Shown: positions 43,261-52,169, numbered from the stretch's first letter. The stretch is DNA of 58,379 nucleotides from Scatosoma sp045588185 (GCA_045588185.1 JAZNDR010000047.1:1-58379), one strand, 5' to 3'. The notes: generated by a model from the sequence alone, not told the origin. Translations and numbers: made by a program.

Positions 43261-45693
43261 TTACTCTTTGCACCGTACGCTGCCGCGGTGGCTCTCGTCG
43301 GGAATCACGGGCAAGGCTTTGGGCTGCGCCCGCTTTCTCGGCTTCGGCGTTTTCACGCTCTCGTCCTCTAACAGCGCAAGCTCGAACACCTCGCTAACAT
43401 TAGATACGGGCACGAACCGTACGTCGTTTTTCAAGACCTGCGGTAATTCTTCCAAGTCCTTTTCGTTGCCTTTGGGCATGAGCACCGTGGATATTCCCAC
43501 CCGCCGTGCCGCCAACGATTTTTCCTTTAAACCGCCGATAGGCAGTACCTTACCGCGCAAAGTGATTTCGCCCGTCATCGCGATATCCCCGCGCACCTTT
43601 CTGCCCGTAAGCGCGGACAAAATCGCCGTCGCCATCGTGATACCCGCGCTCGGTCCGTCCTTGGGCGTTGCGCCCTCGGGTACGTGGATATGCAAATCGG
43701 TCGAAGTAAATTTCTCCGCGTCCAAGCCATACTCTTCCGCGTGCGAACGGATATACGAAAGAGCGGCTTGCGCCGATTCTTTCATCACGTCGCCAAGGTG
43801 GCCCGTCAGCTTGATTTCGCCCTTGCCCGCCATAGCGGTAACTTCCACCGTGAGCGTCGTTCCGCCCACCGCCGTCCAGGCAAGACCCGTTACCGCGCCG
43901 ACCTCTGCGGTTAAAGCCGAGCTGTCAATGGTAAATCTCGGCGCGCCGAGGAGTTGTTTCACCTTTTCCGCCGTAACCGTTACTTTCGGCGCGCGCTTTT
44001 TCTCCGCGCGTTTTACGGCGATTTTACGGCAAACGCTGCCGACCGTGCGTTCCAAGGTACGAACCCCCGCTTCGCGGGTATATCCCTCTATGAGGTAACG
44101 GAACGCCCCCTCGTCAAATTCGGCTTGTTTTTCCGTTAAGCCGTTCGCCTTTAACTGCTTGGGCACAAGATAACGCTTGGCTATCTCCGTCTTTTCTTCC
44201 AAGGTATACCCCGAAAGCTCGATAATTTCCATTCGGTCGCGCAAGGGCGCGGGAATGGTATCCAGCGAGTTTGCCGTCGTCAAAAACAGTACCTTCGAAA
44301 GGTCGTACGGCGCTTCCAAATACCGATCGCGGAAGGTGGAATTTTGTTCGGGATCGAGCGCTTCCAACAGCGCCGCCGACGGATCGCCGTGCATATCCGA
44401 AGTGATTTTATCAATTTCGTCGAGCAGGAACACGGGGTTTACAGAACCCGCGTTTTTCATACCGTATAAAATACGCCCCGGCATCGCGCCGATATAGGTG
44501 CGCCTATGACCGCGAATCTCCGCTTCGTCCTTTACCCCGCCAAGACTCATACGCACGAACTTTCTGTTCAAAGCACGGGCAATCGAACGGGCGATACTCG
44601 TTTTACCTACCCCCGGGGGCCCGACGAAGCATAAAATGGGCGCTTTCATATTCCCCGTCAGCTTTAAAACGGCGAGGTATTCCGTGATACGCTCCTTTAT
44701 CTTTTCCAAGCCGTAATGGTCCTCGTCCAAAACGCGCACGCAGTCGGCAAGGCTGTCGGTGTCTTCCGTTTCTTCCGTCCAAGGCAAGGAGAGCACTTGG
44801 TCGAGATACCCCGTGATAACGGTATATTCAGGCGAAGAGGTCTGCATTTTACGCATACGCTCCACCTCTTTCAAGCATTTGCTTTCCAAGTCCTCGGGCA
44901 GATTTTTCGCCTTGATTTTTTCGATATATTCGTCCTCTTCCTTGCCGTCGTCGCCAAGCTCGGCATGAATGGCTTTCAGCTGTTCGCGCAAATAAAATTC
45001 CTTTTGCGATTTATCAATGCTTTGGCGTACGGCGGAAGCAATTTTCTTTTCGATTTTGGAAATTTCCAGCTCGTCGTTCAAGCAACGGTGAAAGAGTTTA
45101 AGCCGTTCGACGGTATCCGTTTCTTCCAAGCTCTTTTGTTTGATTTCCAGCTTCACGCGCATAACGGACATCGCGATATTGATATATTCGTCGGCGTTTT
45201 TACAGCCGTCGAGCTTCAATACCGTTTCCTTGGAAATCTTCCCGTCGGCGGAAAGCACGTCTTTTACGAGCGCTTTCGCGGTACGGAAATGCGCCTCCTG
45301 CAACACCGCGTCCGTTTCTTTTATCGGCAACTCGTCGGCGACGGCGTAGAAGTACCCGCTTTCGATACCGATTTCCCTTGCGCGGGCGCGGTAAAGTCCC
45401 TCGCAAAGCACGCGTACGACGCCTGCGGGGAGCTGAGCAATTTGTTTTATCTTCGCCACACAGCCGACGGAATAGATATCGTCGGGTTGCACCTCGTCCT
45501 TTTCAGTTACCTTTTGCGAACAGATAAGCACGAGCTTGTCCGCGCTTGCGGAAGCGCGGTTGACTGCCTTTAAGGTCATTTCTCTGCCGACCTCAAAGGA
45601 TATGTTGGTATTCGGGAACGCCACCTTACCCCGAAGCGGGATAACGGGCAGAATATTCGTTCTTATTAAATTTTGCATTTCGTAATTTTCCAT
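43261..45693 (-). CDS. lon: ATP-dependent Lon protease (LonA type)
   Basis: An 810-residue LonA protease that degrades misfolded and regulatory proteins in the cytoplasm. The N-terminal LON domain has P-V-I-P-L-R-G near residue 16. The AAA+ module has Walker A G-P-P-G-V-G-K-T and the F-L-L-D-E-I-D-K Walker B. The catalytic Ser is in D-G-P-S-A-G-I-T near residue 670 and the Lys follows in the S62-type domain (G-G-L-K-E-K). The start is uncertain: a GTG at 45711 and the ATG at 45693 both lack a good Shine-Dalgarno site. Repeat copy C lies directly upstream and may have replaced the original promoter region. Confidence 0.93.
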   Translation of the reverse strand: MENYEMQNLIRTNILPVIPLRGKVAFPNTNISFEVGREMTLKAVNRASASADKLVLICSQKVTEKDEVQPDDIYSVGCVAKIKQIAQLPAGVVRVLCEGLYRARAREIGIESGYFYAVADELPIKETDAVLQEAHFRTAKALVKDVLSADGKISKETVLKLDGCKNADEYINIAMSVMRVKLEIKQKSLEETDTVERLKLFHRCLNDELEISKIEKKIASAVRQSIDKSQKEFYLREQLKAIHAELGDDGKEEDEYIEKIKAKNLPEDLESKCLKEVERMRKMQTSSPEYTVITGYLDQVLSLPWTEETEDTDSLADCVRVLDEDHYGLEKIKERITEYLAVLKLTGNMKAPILCFVGPPGVGKTSIARSIARALNRKFVRMSLGGVKDEAEIRGHRRTYIGAMPGRILYGMKNAGSVNPVFLLDEIDKITSDMHGDPSAALLEALDPEQNSTFRDRYLEAPYDLSKVLFLTTANSLDTIPAPLRDRMEIIELSGYTLEEKTEIAKRYLVPKQLKANGLTEKQAEFDEGAFRYLIEGYTREAGVRTLERTVGSVCRKIAVKRAEKKRAPKVTVTAEKVKQLLGAPRFTIDSSALTAEVGAVTGLAWTAVGGTTLTVEVTAMAGKGEIKLTGHLGDVMKESAQAALSYIRSHAEEYGLDAEKFTSTDLHIHVPEGATPKDGPSAGITMATAILSALTGRKVRGDIAMTGEITLRGKVLPIGGLKEKSLAARRVGISTVLMPKGNEKDLEELPQVLKNDVRFVPVSNVSEVFELALLEDESVKTPKPRKRAQPKALPVIPDESHRGSVRCKE

Positions 45694-45744
45694 ATATTTA
45701 TTATTACCCACAAACGGCGTTGTTTAAACAGCACACGCAAAACG

Positions 45745-45867
45745 AGGGGTCAACGCAACCTACGGTTGCTTTTAATAAGGCTGTAACGCCCTGCGGGCGC
45801 GACTGCCGTCGAGGCGTAAAGGCTCTGCCTTTACAATCCGCAAGAAACTAAGTTTCTTGACTTCTAA
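45745..45867. repeat. Hairpin-rich intergenic repeat, copy C (~120 bp), upstream of lon
   Basis: Corresponds to the half of copy A missing from copy B: GCAACCTACGGTTGC, CGCCCTGCGGGCG, GTAAAGGCTCTGCCTTTAC, AAGAAACTAAGTTTCTT and the CTTGACTTCTAA end (45856-45867). Compared with copy A, two stems differ in sequence but keep pairing (CGCACC/GGTGCG versus CGCCC/GGGCG, and GTGCAAAGGC/GCCTCTGCAC versus GTAAAGGC/GCCTTTAC). Confidence 0.85.
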
Positions 45868-45885
45868 TCGGATGTGCACTTCTTT

Positions 45886-46635
45886 TCACACCTTAATAAA
45901 CGCCGTGTCGGGGTATTTGTTTTTTATCTCCTCACTGAATTCATAGTCGCTGATAACGCCTGTGAGCGCGCCGAAATCGAATAAGAATTTCCTGTCGCCC
46001 ATTTCACGGTGGAATTTTTCATGGTCGGCAAGATGATACACTTCCTTCGCGTTCTTCGCTATCACCGTATGTAATAAATAATACAAGCCACCCTCGGCTA
46101 TCTGCCCTTGCTCGGATACGTACCCCGACGCAAAAAACATCTTGTCCACACGGTACTTCATCGCGTTCTCGACCGTTTCTTCACTGCATAGCATGCACGG
46201 CGGTTCTACTACCTTGCCCCCTAAACACACCACCTTGATTCCGTACTGACTTAAATGCGTTACAATCGCCACGTTGTTCGTGATTACCGTGATATTCTTT
46301 TTCTCGGTTAAAAATTCGGACATATATTCCGTCGTCGTGGACGCGTCGATAAAAATGACTTCCCCGTCGCAAACAAGCTCCGCCGCCCGCCTCGCGATTT
46401 TCAGCTTCTCTGCGTGCATTTTATGGTAACGGAAGGGAAGCGGAACTTCCTCTTTTCTAACAATCTCCACGCCGCCGTACGTCCTGCGTATCAGCTGCTG
46501 CCTTTCTAATAAATTCAAATCGCGGTTCACGGTCGCGTTACTGTAATGGAGTGCGTTTACGAGGTATTTCACCGTTACGTATCCGTACTCCTTTACGATA
46601 TTCAAAATGTTATCGAGCCGCTCCTTTTGATACAT
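45886..46635 (-). CDS. DeoR/GlpR-type transcriptional regulator
   Basis: A 249-residue repressor of the DeoR family. The N-terminal winged helix-turn-helix is at about residues 6-60 (R-L-D-N-I-L-N-I-V, Y-V-T-V-K-Y-L, T-V-N-R-D-L-N-L-L). The C-terminal DeoRC sensor domain has D-A-S-T-T-T-E-Y near 97, T-N-N near 118 and the L-G-G-K-V segment near 138. Such sensors bind a sugar phosphate or nucleoside phosphate. The ATG at 46635 starts M-Y-Q-K-E-R-L. It is divergent from the MATE gene across a 130-base region with three TTGAGAAT repeats, the likely operators, so it probably controls both genes. Confidence 0.88.
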   Translation of the reverse strand: MYQKERLDNILNIVKEYGYVTVKYLVNALHYSNATVNRDLNLLERQQLIRRTYGGVEIVRKEEVPLPFRYHKMHAEKLKIARRAAELVCDGEVIFIDASTTTEYMSEFLTEKKNITVITNNVAIVTHLSQYGIKVVCLGGKVVEPPCMLCSEETVENAMKYRVDKMFFASGYVSEQGQIAEGGLYYLLHTVIAKNAKEVYHLADHEKFHREMGDRKFLFDFGALTGVISDYEFSEEIKNKYPDTAFIKV

Positions 46636-46651
46636 TTTCCCAACCCCTTTT

Positions 46652-46700
46652 TTGAGAATTTTTGAGAATTTCCCAATAACGGGAAACCTATATTGAGAAT
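46652..46700 (+). promoter_or_regulatory. Three TTGAGAAT direct repeats, probable DeoR operator
   Basis: TTGAGAAT at 46652-46659, 46662-46669 and 46693-46700. The first two are spaced exactly 10 bases, and the third lies 31 bases on, so all three lie near the same face of the helix. The third ends two bases before the MATE -35 hexamer. The first two lie just upstream of the regulator's start codon. Confidence 0.65.
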
Positions 46701-46702
46701 GT

Positions 46703-46731
46703 TTGACATTTTCTTTTGTAATTATTATAAT
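46703..46731 (+). promoter_or_regulatory. Promoter of the MATE exporter gene
   Basis: TTGACA (46703-46708), 17-base spacer, TATAAT (46726-46731), directly next to the third TTGAGAAT repeat. Confidence 0.8.
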
Positions 46732-46767
46732 CATAATACGAACAAAAGTCAAGGAGGTTGTAGGGCG

Positions 46768-48111
46768 TTGAAGGATTTAACCAAGGGAAATATTTACAAA
46801 ACCTTTTTCCTTTTCGGACTCCCGTTGGTGCTTTCGGGACTTTTGTCGCAAGCATACAATATTATCGACACCTCGATTGCAGGGAAATTCCTCGGCAATA
46901 ACGGACTTGCCGCCATGGGTGCGACCGCACCGCTCATCACGTTCGTTTCCTCGCTGCTTTGGGGATTGAGCTCCGGCTTTTCCATTTACGTCGCGCGGCT
47001 GTTCTCCACGGGCGAATATAAAAAAATTAAGTCGTCGGTGTACACTATGTGGCTGATTATGTTTTGCGTTTGCGTTGCAATCGCCGTGGTGTTTATCACT
47101 TTGCACGCGCCCCTTTTCGAGCTTTTGAAAATAGAAGAAAGCATACGCGGCGCGGCGTTCGACTATTTCGCCGTGTATATCGCGGGACTGTTCCCTATCA
47201 TTATGACCGTGCACGCGGTACACCTTTTAAACTCTTTGGGGATCGGCACTTTTCCGTTTTTTATGTCGTTGCTCTCCGCCGTGCTCAACGTGTCGGGCAA
47301 TATTCTTTCCGTTGTCGTATTCCATATGGGCGTAGAGGGACTTGCCATTGCTTCCGTGCTCTCCGCTTCCGTCGTTTGTATTTGCTATTATTTCAAATTC
47401 CGCAAATGCTTAAAGGAAATGGGCGTGGATAAGGAAAAAATCAAGCTCGGTATTAAATATATCAAGAACGCCTCGCCGTTCGCCGTGCCGAATATGTTTC
47501 AGCAGGCGGTTATGTATTTTGCCGCACTCGCCGTGTCCCCGCTCGTCAACGGCTTGGGCGTTTCTGCGTCCGCAAGCTACTCCGTCGTTACGCGCGTATA
47601 TGAATTGAATACCTGCTTATACCAAAATTCCACCCGCGCGCTAACGAACTATACCGCTCAATGCGCGGGAAATAAACAATACGATAAAATCAAAAAAGGC
47701 GTGTTCGTCGGCTTACTCCAAAATATCGCGTTCGTTACGCCTTTCCTGCTCGTATGCGTGATTTTCTACCAGCCCGTGTGCTCGTTGTTCTTCAAGTCGG
47801 ACGCGGACGCTCTGACGAAAGAATACGCCTACCTGTTCGTTCGGCAATACCTGCCGTTCGTGTACCTGCAAATGGCGTGCAACCTTTTCCACGGCTTGTT
47901 TAGAGGGGTAAAAGCGACGGGATTTTTATTCTCCACTTCGCTCGTGGGCGCAATCGCGCGGTATCTGCTTTCCATATTGCTTATTCCGTCCATGGGTATG
48001 TCGGGCTTCTATTTGGCGTGGATACTCTCGTGGGCAATCGAAACGGCACTCAGTCTTTTGCTCTTTTTCCTCGGCGGTTGGATCCCCGCTCCCGAACCCC
48101 AAGAAGAATAA
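46768..48111 (+). CDS. MATE family efflux transporter
   Basis: A 447-residue MATE exporter (MOP superfamily) with 12 predicted helices, expected to export drugs or metabolites using a sodium or proton gradient. Family patterns are G-L-P-L-V-L-S-G-L-L-S-Q near residue 17, I-I-D-T-S-I-A-G near 33, and F-A-V-P-N-M-F-Q near 236. The start appears to be a TTG at 46768, ten bases after AGGAGG, giving K-D-L-T-K-G-N-I after the initiator. Upstream in-frame codons overlap the promoter. The divergent DeoR-type regulator probably controls it. Which compound it exports is unknown. Confidence 0.87.
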   Translation: MKDLTKGNIYKTFFLFGLPLVLSGLLSQAYNIIDTSIAGKFLGNNGLAAMGATAPLITFVSSLLWGLSSGFSIYVARLFSTGEYKKIKSSVYTMWLIMFCVCVAIAVVFITLHAPLFELLKIEESIRGAAFDYFAVYIAGLFPIIMTVHAVHLLNSLGIGTFPFFMSLLSAVLNVSGNILSVVVFHMGVEGLAIASVLSASVVCICYYFKFRKCLKEMGVDKEKIKLGIKYIKNASPFAVPNMFQQAVMYFAALAVSPLVNGLGVSASASYSVVTRVYELNTCLYQNSTRALTNYTAQCAGNKQYDKIKKGVFVGLLQNIAFVTPFLLVCVIFYQPVCSLFFKSDADALTKEYAYLFVRQYLPFVYLQMACNLFHGLFRGVKATGFLFSTSLVGAIARYLLSILLIPSMGMSGFYLAWILSWAIETALSLLLFFLGGWIPAPEPQEE

Positions 48112-48121
48112 ATTAAAAACC

Positions 48122-48160
48122 AAACGCCGAGGCGGTAAAACCCACCTCGGCGTTTTTCTT
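48122..48160. terminator. Bidirectional rho-independent terminator
   Basis: Perfect 11-bp stem AAACGCCGAGG / CCTCGGCGTTT with a 12-base loop, between convergent genes. Confidence 0.85.
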
Positions 48161-49278
48161 TACGCTTTTATTTGTAAAATTTCACAAAGCTGCGATACCG
48201 CTTCTTCGTAACGGTCGAACTCTACGACGTAGTCGCATATCTCCGCGTTTTGCTCCTCATAGTCAATGGCAAGGATTCTGCGCGCCTTGTCGTCGAGCGA
48301 GGAATTTTTCCGCAAAATGTTCGCGAGCAGATCTTTCTTTTTACGCTTAATATATACCGTTATCACGTTACGGAAATTCGTTTTCAGCGACATCGCGCCG
48401 CATATATCCATCGTCGTTAAAACGTGCTTGCCCTTCGCCAATATTGCCTCTACGTCCGACTTCCTCGACCCGTACCCGTGCCCCGCGTACATCGTCGATT
48501 GAAAGGTGTCGTCACTGTCGCACATCTTGTGGAATTCTTCCAACGAAATATAATTGTACCACTCGTTTTCCGTTTCCGCCGTCGGGTCTTTCGTCGTGTA
48601 GCTGACGAGCTTCTCGAAACGGTCGGTTTTTTCCAACACCCACCGCGCGATTTTCGATTTACCGCTCCCCGACGGTCCGACGAGCACCACCACGCTCGCT
48701 TCTTCCAACGAATACCGCTCGGGGCGGACGCTGTAACTGTCCGCAATCACTTCCACCACGCGCAAAAATTCATTGTAATTATTGACGGCGAGCATACCCG
48801 TCGCGTCCTGATTCCAAGGCCGCCGCATTAAAATCGGATAACGAGCGGTCGAACGCACGACGTTGTGCATACCGTCGTCGAATAAAATATCCGTGCTTAT
48901 CTTATCCTTGCGCGAACCCATATAGATATGGTCGGCGGGGATTTGCGGGAACTCTTCCATAATACGCTTGGCGCGGATTCCCATAAATTCGGGGGGAATG
49001 GCAGTCGATACGAACACTTCGGTCATTTGCGAAAGCTTATCGACAAATTCCTTTGCGCCCGGGTACACGGGCTGTGTGCGGTAAAATTCAGGGTCGGCGA
49101 AATATTCGAAAATAACGTCGGTGCGCCTGCCCGTTTTGCCCCAGCTGTTCACCTCGTGCAAGCTGATAGGCGGATCGAATTTATATTTCTCGTTCGCCAA
49201 CTGAATGGCGTACGAGGTACACTCCATCAACAAATCGTCGATATCGAGTGCGGTGGATAATCTGTATTTACCTTTCAT
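48160..49278 (-). CDS. HAD 5'-nucleotidase-like / guanylate-kinase-like fusion protein
   Basis: A 372-residue protein with two enzyme-like halves. Residues about 7-165 resemble HAD-superfamily deoxyribonucleotidases (5'(3')-nucleotidase, NT5C type): D-I-D-D at 12-15, S-T-A near 91, K126 region and D-D-G near 134. Residues about 195-370 resemble guanylate kinase: P-loop G-P-S-G-S-G-K-S at 201-208 and S-Y-T-T-K near 226 in the GMP-binding position. That segment, however, lacks the usual R-x-P-R-x-G-E arginines. Opposing kinase and phosphatase activities in one chain would be a nucleotide switch. The kinase substrate may not be GMP. It is monocistronic with AAGGAG and a TTGATT-17-TATAAT promoter. 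Confidence 0.75.
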   Translation of the reverse strand: MKGKYRLSTALDIDDLLMECTSYAIQLANEKYKFDPPISLHEVNSWGKTGRRTDVIFEYFADPEFYRTQPVYPGAKEFVDKLSQMTEVFVSTAIPPEFMGIRAKRIMEEFPQIPADHIYMGSRKDKISTDILFDDGMHNVVRSTARYPILMRRPWNQDATGMLAVNNYNEFLRVVEVIADSYSVRPERYSLEEASVVVLVGPSGSGKSKIARWVLEKTDRFEKLVSYTTKDPTAETENEWYNYISLEEFHKMCDSDDTFQSTMYAGHGYGSRKSDVEAILAKGKHVLTTMDICGAMSLKTNFRNVITVYIKRKKKDLLANILRKNSSLDDKARRILAIDYEEQNAEICDYVVEFDRYEEAVSQLCEILQIKA

Positions 49279-49301
49279 AGCATTTTCTCCTTCGTCCGTA
49301 T

Positions 49302-49330
49302 ATTATATCGTATAAAGGAGCAAAAATCAA
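49302..49330 (-). promoter_or_regulatory. Promoter of the HAD/guanylate-kinase fusion gene
   Basis: TTGATT (49330-49325), 17-base spacer, TATAAT (49307-49302) on the minus strand. Confidence 0.7.
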
Positions 49331-49409
49331 TACCTTTTTTGAAAATTTTTCCAAAATATCAAAATTTTATGATACCGGATAGCGGGTATAACCCGCACTC
49401 CGCTTTTAA

Positions 49410-49431
49410 AAAAACGGCTTTCGCCGTTTTT
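49410..49431 (-). terminator. Terminator of the secreted three-gene cluster
   Basis: Stem AAAAACGGC / GCCGTTTTT with TTTC loop. A second small hairpin (GCGGGTATAACCCGC) lies at 49383-49397. Confidence 0.75.
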
Positions 49432-49447
49432 TCTTTGTGTATAACAT

Positions 49448-50777
49448 TTATGCGTGATATAAATAAGTTGTCGTCGCACTTACGTTAGGATCAAACCATA
49501 CTGCCCTGTACGCATTTGTCGATTGGGTGTTTGGGGACGTGCTAATGTGATTATTATAAGCATTTCCATCAGCAGTACCCCAACAATCGTCTACCGCAAA
49601 GAAGTATGCCGTTTTCGTTGTGGCAAAAATCCACCAACCCGATTCATATGTGTATTTTAAATAACCTATTATGGTCATTCCGTGGTCTACATAAGTTTCA
49701 CTTCCATTTACGCCAATTACCATTGCCTTCCCGTTTCTTAACGACGACTTGGCATTTTCAAAACTGCTTGTTTGATTGATAGTTATTGAATAGCCGTATT
49801 TTGTTGCCGTATTTTGCGCAATATTTTTAACATATTTAAACATAAATCCGTTTAATGGATCGTAATCATAATTCAACGCATATGAGCGAATATCTAAATA
49901 TAATTGAGGCATTGCTTCTATAACGTCAGTGTTAATTTCCCAATCAGAATATGTCCCATTCCCATAAGGATTAAATAATGGATCTGTCCTAACACGCGTA
50001 CTATAATCCACAATATCCGCCGTTAAGTTTGGATAATACCCACGATTTCTCCAATCAAACATCATTGAATATGTAGCATTTAACACACAATTCCCCTCCG
50101 AAAACCACCCTGTGCCTGATACACGCCTATAAACACTCGTATTAAATTGTCGGTGGAAATTAAAATTCTGTAAAATGAACCAGTCACTATAATCACGTTC
50201 ATAATCAGGATATCTTGATGAAACATACGCTTCAATCCCAAAAATTTCCCCGTCCCCCTCTTCGTTTTGACCAGCATAAACAGTTGCACCACTTAAATCC
50301 TCTTGCCTTTCAAGTGTATTATCATAACGTTGCAAACACATTGCTTGTTCGTCCCAAAACATAAAACCATCAAAGGAGCTATAATATAGGGGAGTTCCTT
50401 CTTTAAGCTCCGTTCTATCGCCTTGTGTTTCAAACTCATATAAAGTATTGTCTTTATCAACCAGGAGATAACCGTTATTCCCATCGAAATCCATATAAAC
50501 AGCGTATTCCTGTTTATCCATTAAATAAACCTCTTTTCTATACTCTACAAAATTGGCTTTAAATTCCTTTTCTTCCGTTTCAGAAACACTTTCATTATAC
50601 TTGTCTCTGACAACATAGAGATTGTCTTGTATAAAATCAGCTTTTGCATTACTCTTGTTTAAACTATATGTTAATAAATCCTCCTCTGCGGATACTTGTA
50701 CCGCAAGAACTGGACTAACACACACTGTTGCTCCTAATATACATGCAATTAAAATCCCTAAACAATTTTTTTTTCAT
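49448..50777 (-). CDS. Secreted papain-like cysteine peptidase, interrupted by a one-base shift in an A9 tract
   Basis: A 425-residue frame starting at 50725 lacks a proper start. Upstream is an ideal start: GGAGGG, five bases, ATG at 50777, then nine A's (50774-50766). With eight A's the frames join and give a perfect signal peptide (MKKNCLGILIACILGATV...SPVLA). With nine, translation stops after about 20 codons. The mature part has G-N-C-V-L-N-A (probable catalytic Cys, near residue 215 of the open frame), V-D-H-G-M-T-I-I-G-Y (His, near 345) and V-D-D-C-W-G (Asp, near 378), the order of papain-fold C10/C39-like peptidases. The shift could be phase variation, slippage or sequencing error. 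It is third in an operon with a secreted protein and a lipoprotein. Confidence 0.7.
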
Positions 50778-50796
50778 TTTTACCCTCCGTTTAAAT

Positions 50797-51375
50797 TCAT
50801 AAACTTTCCTTATGGCGTATATCGTGATAGCAGAAATGGAATTCTGTCGATACAGACATTTTAGATTCTCCTTTCGCTTTAAAATTTTTAATACTTAAAA
50901 TAATACTTTCATCTGAAAACACTGATTCCTCTTGGTCAATTAAACTTGCCCCACAAGCATATACAAGACAAATATCATATTTCTCGGAAATATTTTTGTT
51001 AAGTTTGTCGAAAATATCTTTTCGATATGTTAATTTTCTCCAACAAGAAGATGAAATTTTTATTTGTTCTTCCGAAAAATCGTCTACCTTTGCCGTTGTA
51101 TAAGCTTGCATCACAAGAAATCCATTTTCTCCATTGGTATATATTGCTTCGCCACAAACGATTTTGTTTACAAAAAACACACCGTCAAAACGTATTGTCG
51201 TAGCGTTAGAATAATCAAAAACGGTTTCTCCTATTTTTACAATTCGCACTTCTTCTTGCGCATTTGCCTTGTCTTTTTCTTTGCAAGAAGTGAATGTTGC
51301 ACAATAAAAGAAAATAGCACATAAAACAATTGATGTTTTCAAGAAGATACTATTTTTAAAAAAAATTTTTATCAT
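50797..51375 (-). CDS. Lipoprotein of the secreted cluster, function unknown
   Basis: A 192-residue predicted lipoprotein. A hydrophobic signal (start M-I-K-I-F-F-K-N) ends in a F-T-S-C lipobox near residue 31, followed by a lysine/glutamate-rich spacer. The mature part is a mixed, charged domain with four further Cys and no recognised motif. Its ATG at 51375 lies right after the stop of the upstream gene at 51377, with the putative GGGG site inside that gene's end, so translation is coupled. The protease gene follows 19 bases after its stop. It may be an inhibitor, chaperone or partner of the protease (inference). Confidence 0.65.
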   Translation of the reverse strand: MIKIFFKNSIFLKTSIVLCAIFFYCATFTSCKEKDKANAQEEVRIVKIGETVFDYSNATTIRFDGVFFVNKIVCGEAIYTNGENGFLVMQAYTTAKVDDFSEEQIKISSSCWRKLTYRKDIFDKLNKNISEKYDICLVYACGASLIDQEESVFSDESIILSIKNFKAKGESKMSVSTEFHFCYHDIRHKESL

Positions 51376-51376
51376 T

Positions 51377-52090
51377 TCAATCAACCCCAAAAGCAAAGTG
51401 CGCGTCATTCACAGCTATCCCAGATTGTTCACATCTTATAGAGCATTTATTCGGTCCCGTTCGCAACGAAAAAGTTACTCCATTAAGCGTTACCGACGTA
51501 GACCTTACCCCTATCCAAGGAATAGAAACCTCTATATCACTACAAGCACCATTATATTCAATAGTACCCTTTATTGTATGTCCATTTTTAGATTGGTGCG
51601 ACCAAATAAAGTCATCTTCGTCATAGCTTGTCGGAAAATATCCCGCGCCACCATAATCTAATTGACCAACCGACACGTATTGACAAGGATATCCATACAT
51701 AGAAACATAACTTAACCCGTCGTCTGCCCATCTCCAATATTCTATGGTTGCCATTTCCGAATAGGCTTTTGCCGTTGAATTATAAGACTTCGCGTTAATA
51801 TATTTAATATCACAAATATTTTCTCCCGTATAATCGGGAAAACATATTTCCGTATGTGAAGTTGAATTTAGTAACTGGAAAGAATCATAACCAGTAGAAA
51901 TTGCTAATCTGTCTGCCCCAGCCCCCGCTTGCCAAGTATATACTACCGCCATATTATAAGTAATATTATCATATGTAAGGGTAGGAGGATTAACAAACAC
52001 TTCGGCTTTTGTGGATATACTTTTTACAGAAATCGCACAGCAACTTAAAGTTAAAGTACAAGCTACAAGTAAACTTTTGATTTTTTTCAT
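51377..52090 (-). CDS. Secreted protein of the cluster, function unknown
   Basis: A 237-residue secreted protein. The start at 52090 has GGAG upstream and gives a Sec signal peptide (MKKIKSLLVACTLTLSCC...) with cleavage expected near T-K-A-E at about residue 30. There is no clear lipobox with downstream acceptor. The mature part is rich in Tyr, Ser, Thr and aromatic residues (W-R-W-A-D-D-G, Y-V-S-M-Y-G-Y) with a pair of Cys near its C-terminus, typical of a beta-rich extracellular domain. No family was recognised. It is the first gene of the three-gene cluster, downstream of a 180-base leader that contains a six-codon ORF. Confidence 0.65.
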   Translation of the reverse strand: MKKIKSLLVACTLTLSCCAISVKSISTKAEVFVNPPTLTYDNITYNMAVVYTWQAGAGADRLAISTGYDSFQLLNSTSHTEICFPDYTGENICDIKYINAKSYNSTAKAYSEMATIEYWRWADDGLSYVSMYGYPCQYVSVGQLDYGGAGYFPTSYDEDDFIWSHQSKNGHTIKGTIEYNGACSDIEVSIPWIGVRSTSVTLNGVTFSLRTGPNKCSIRCEQSGIAVNDAHFAFGVD

Positions 52091-52148
52091 TATTTTCTCC
52101 AATTTAATAATTTTTGTAAACAAAAAGAGGGCGCAATGTTCGTAAAAA

Positions 52149-52169
52149 TCAATATCCAAACAGAAACAT
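52149..52169 (-). CDS. Hexapeptide micro-ORF in the leader of the secreted cluster
   Basis: ATG at 52169 with a near-perfect GGGAGG site eight bases upstream, encoding MFLFGY followed by TGA. It is the best ribosome site in the leader and lies 59 bases before the first real gene. It could be a leader peptide controlling downstream translation, or a remnant of a lost gene start. Confidence 0.35.
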   Translation of the reverse strand: MFLFGY

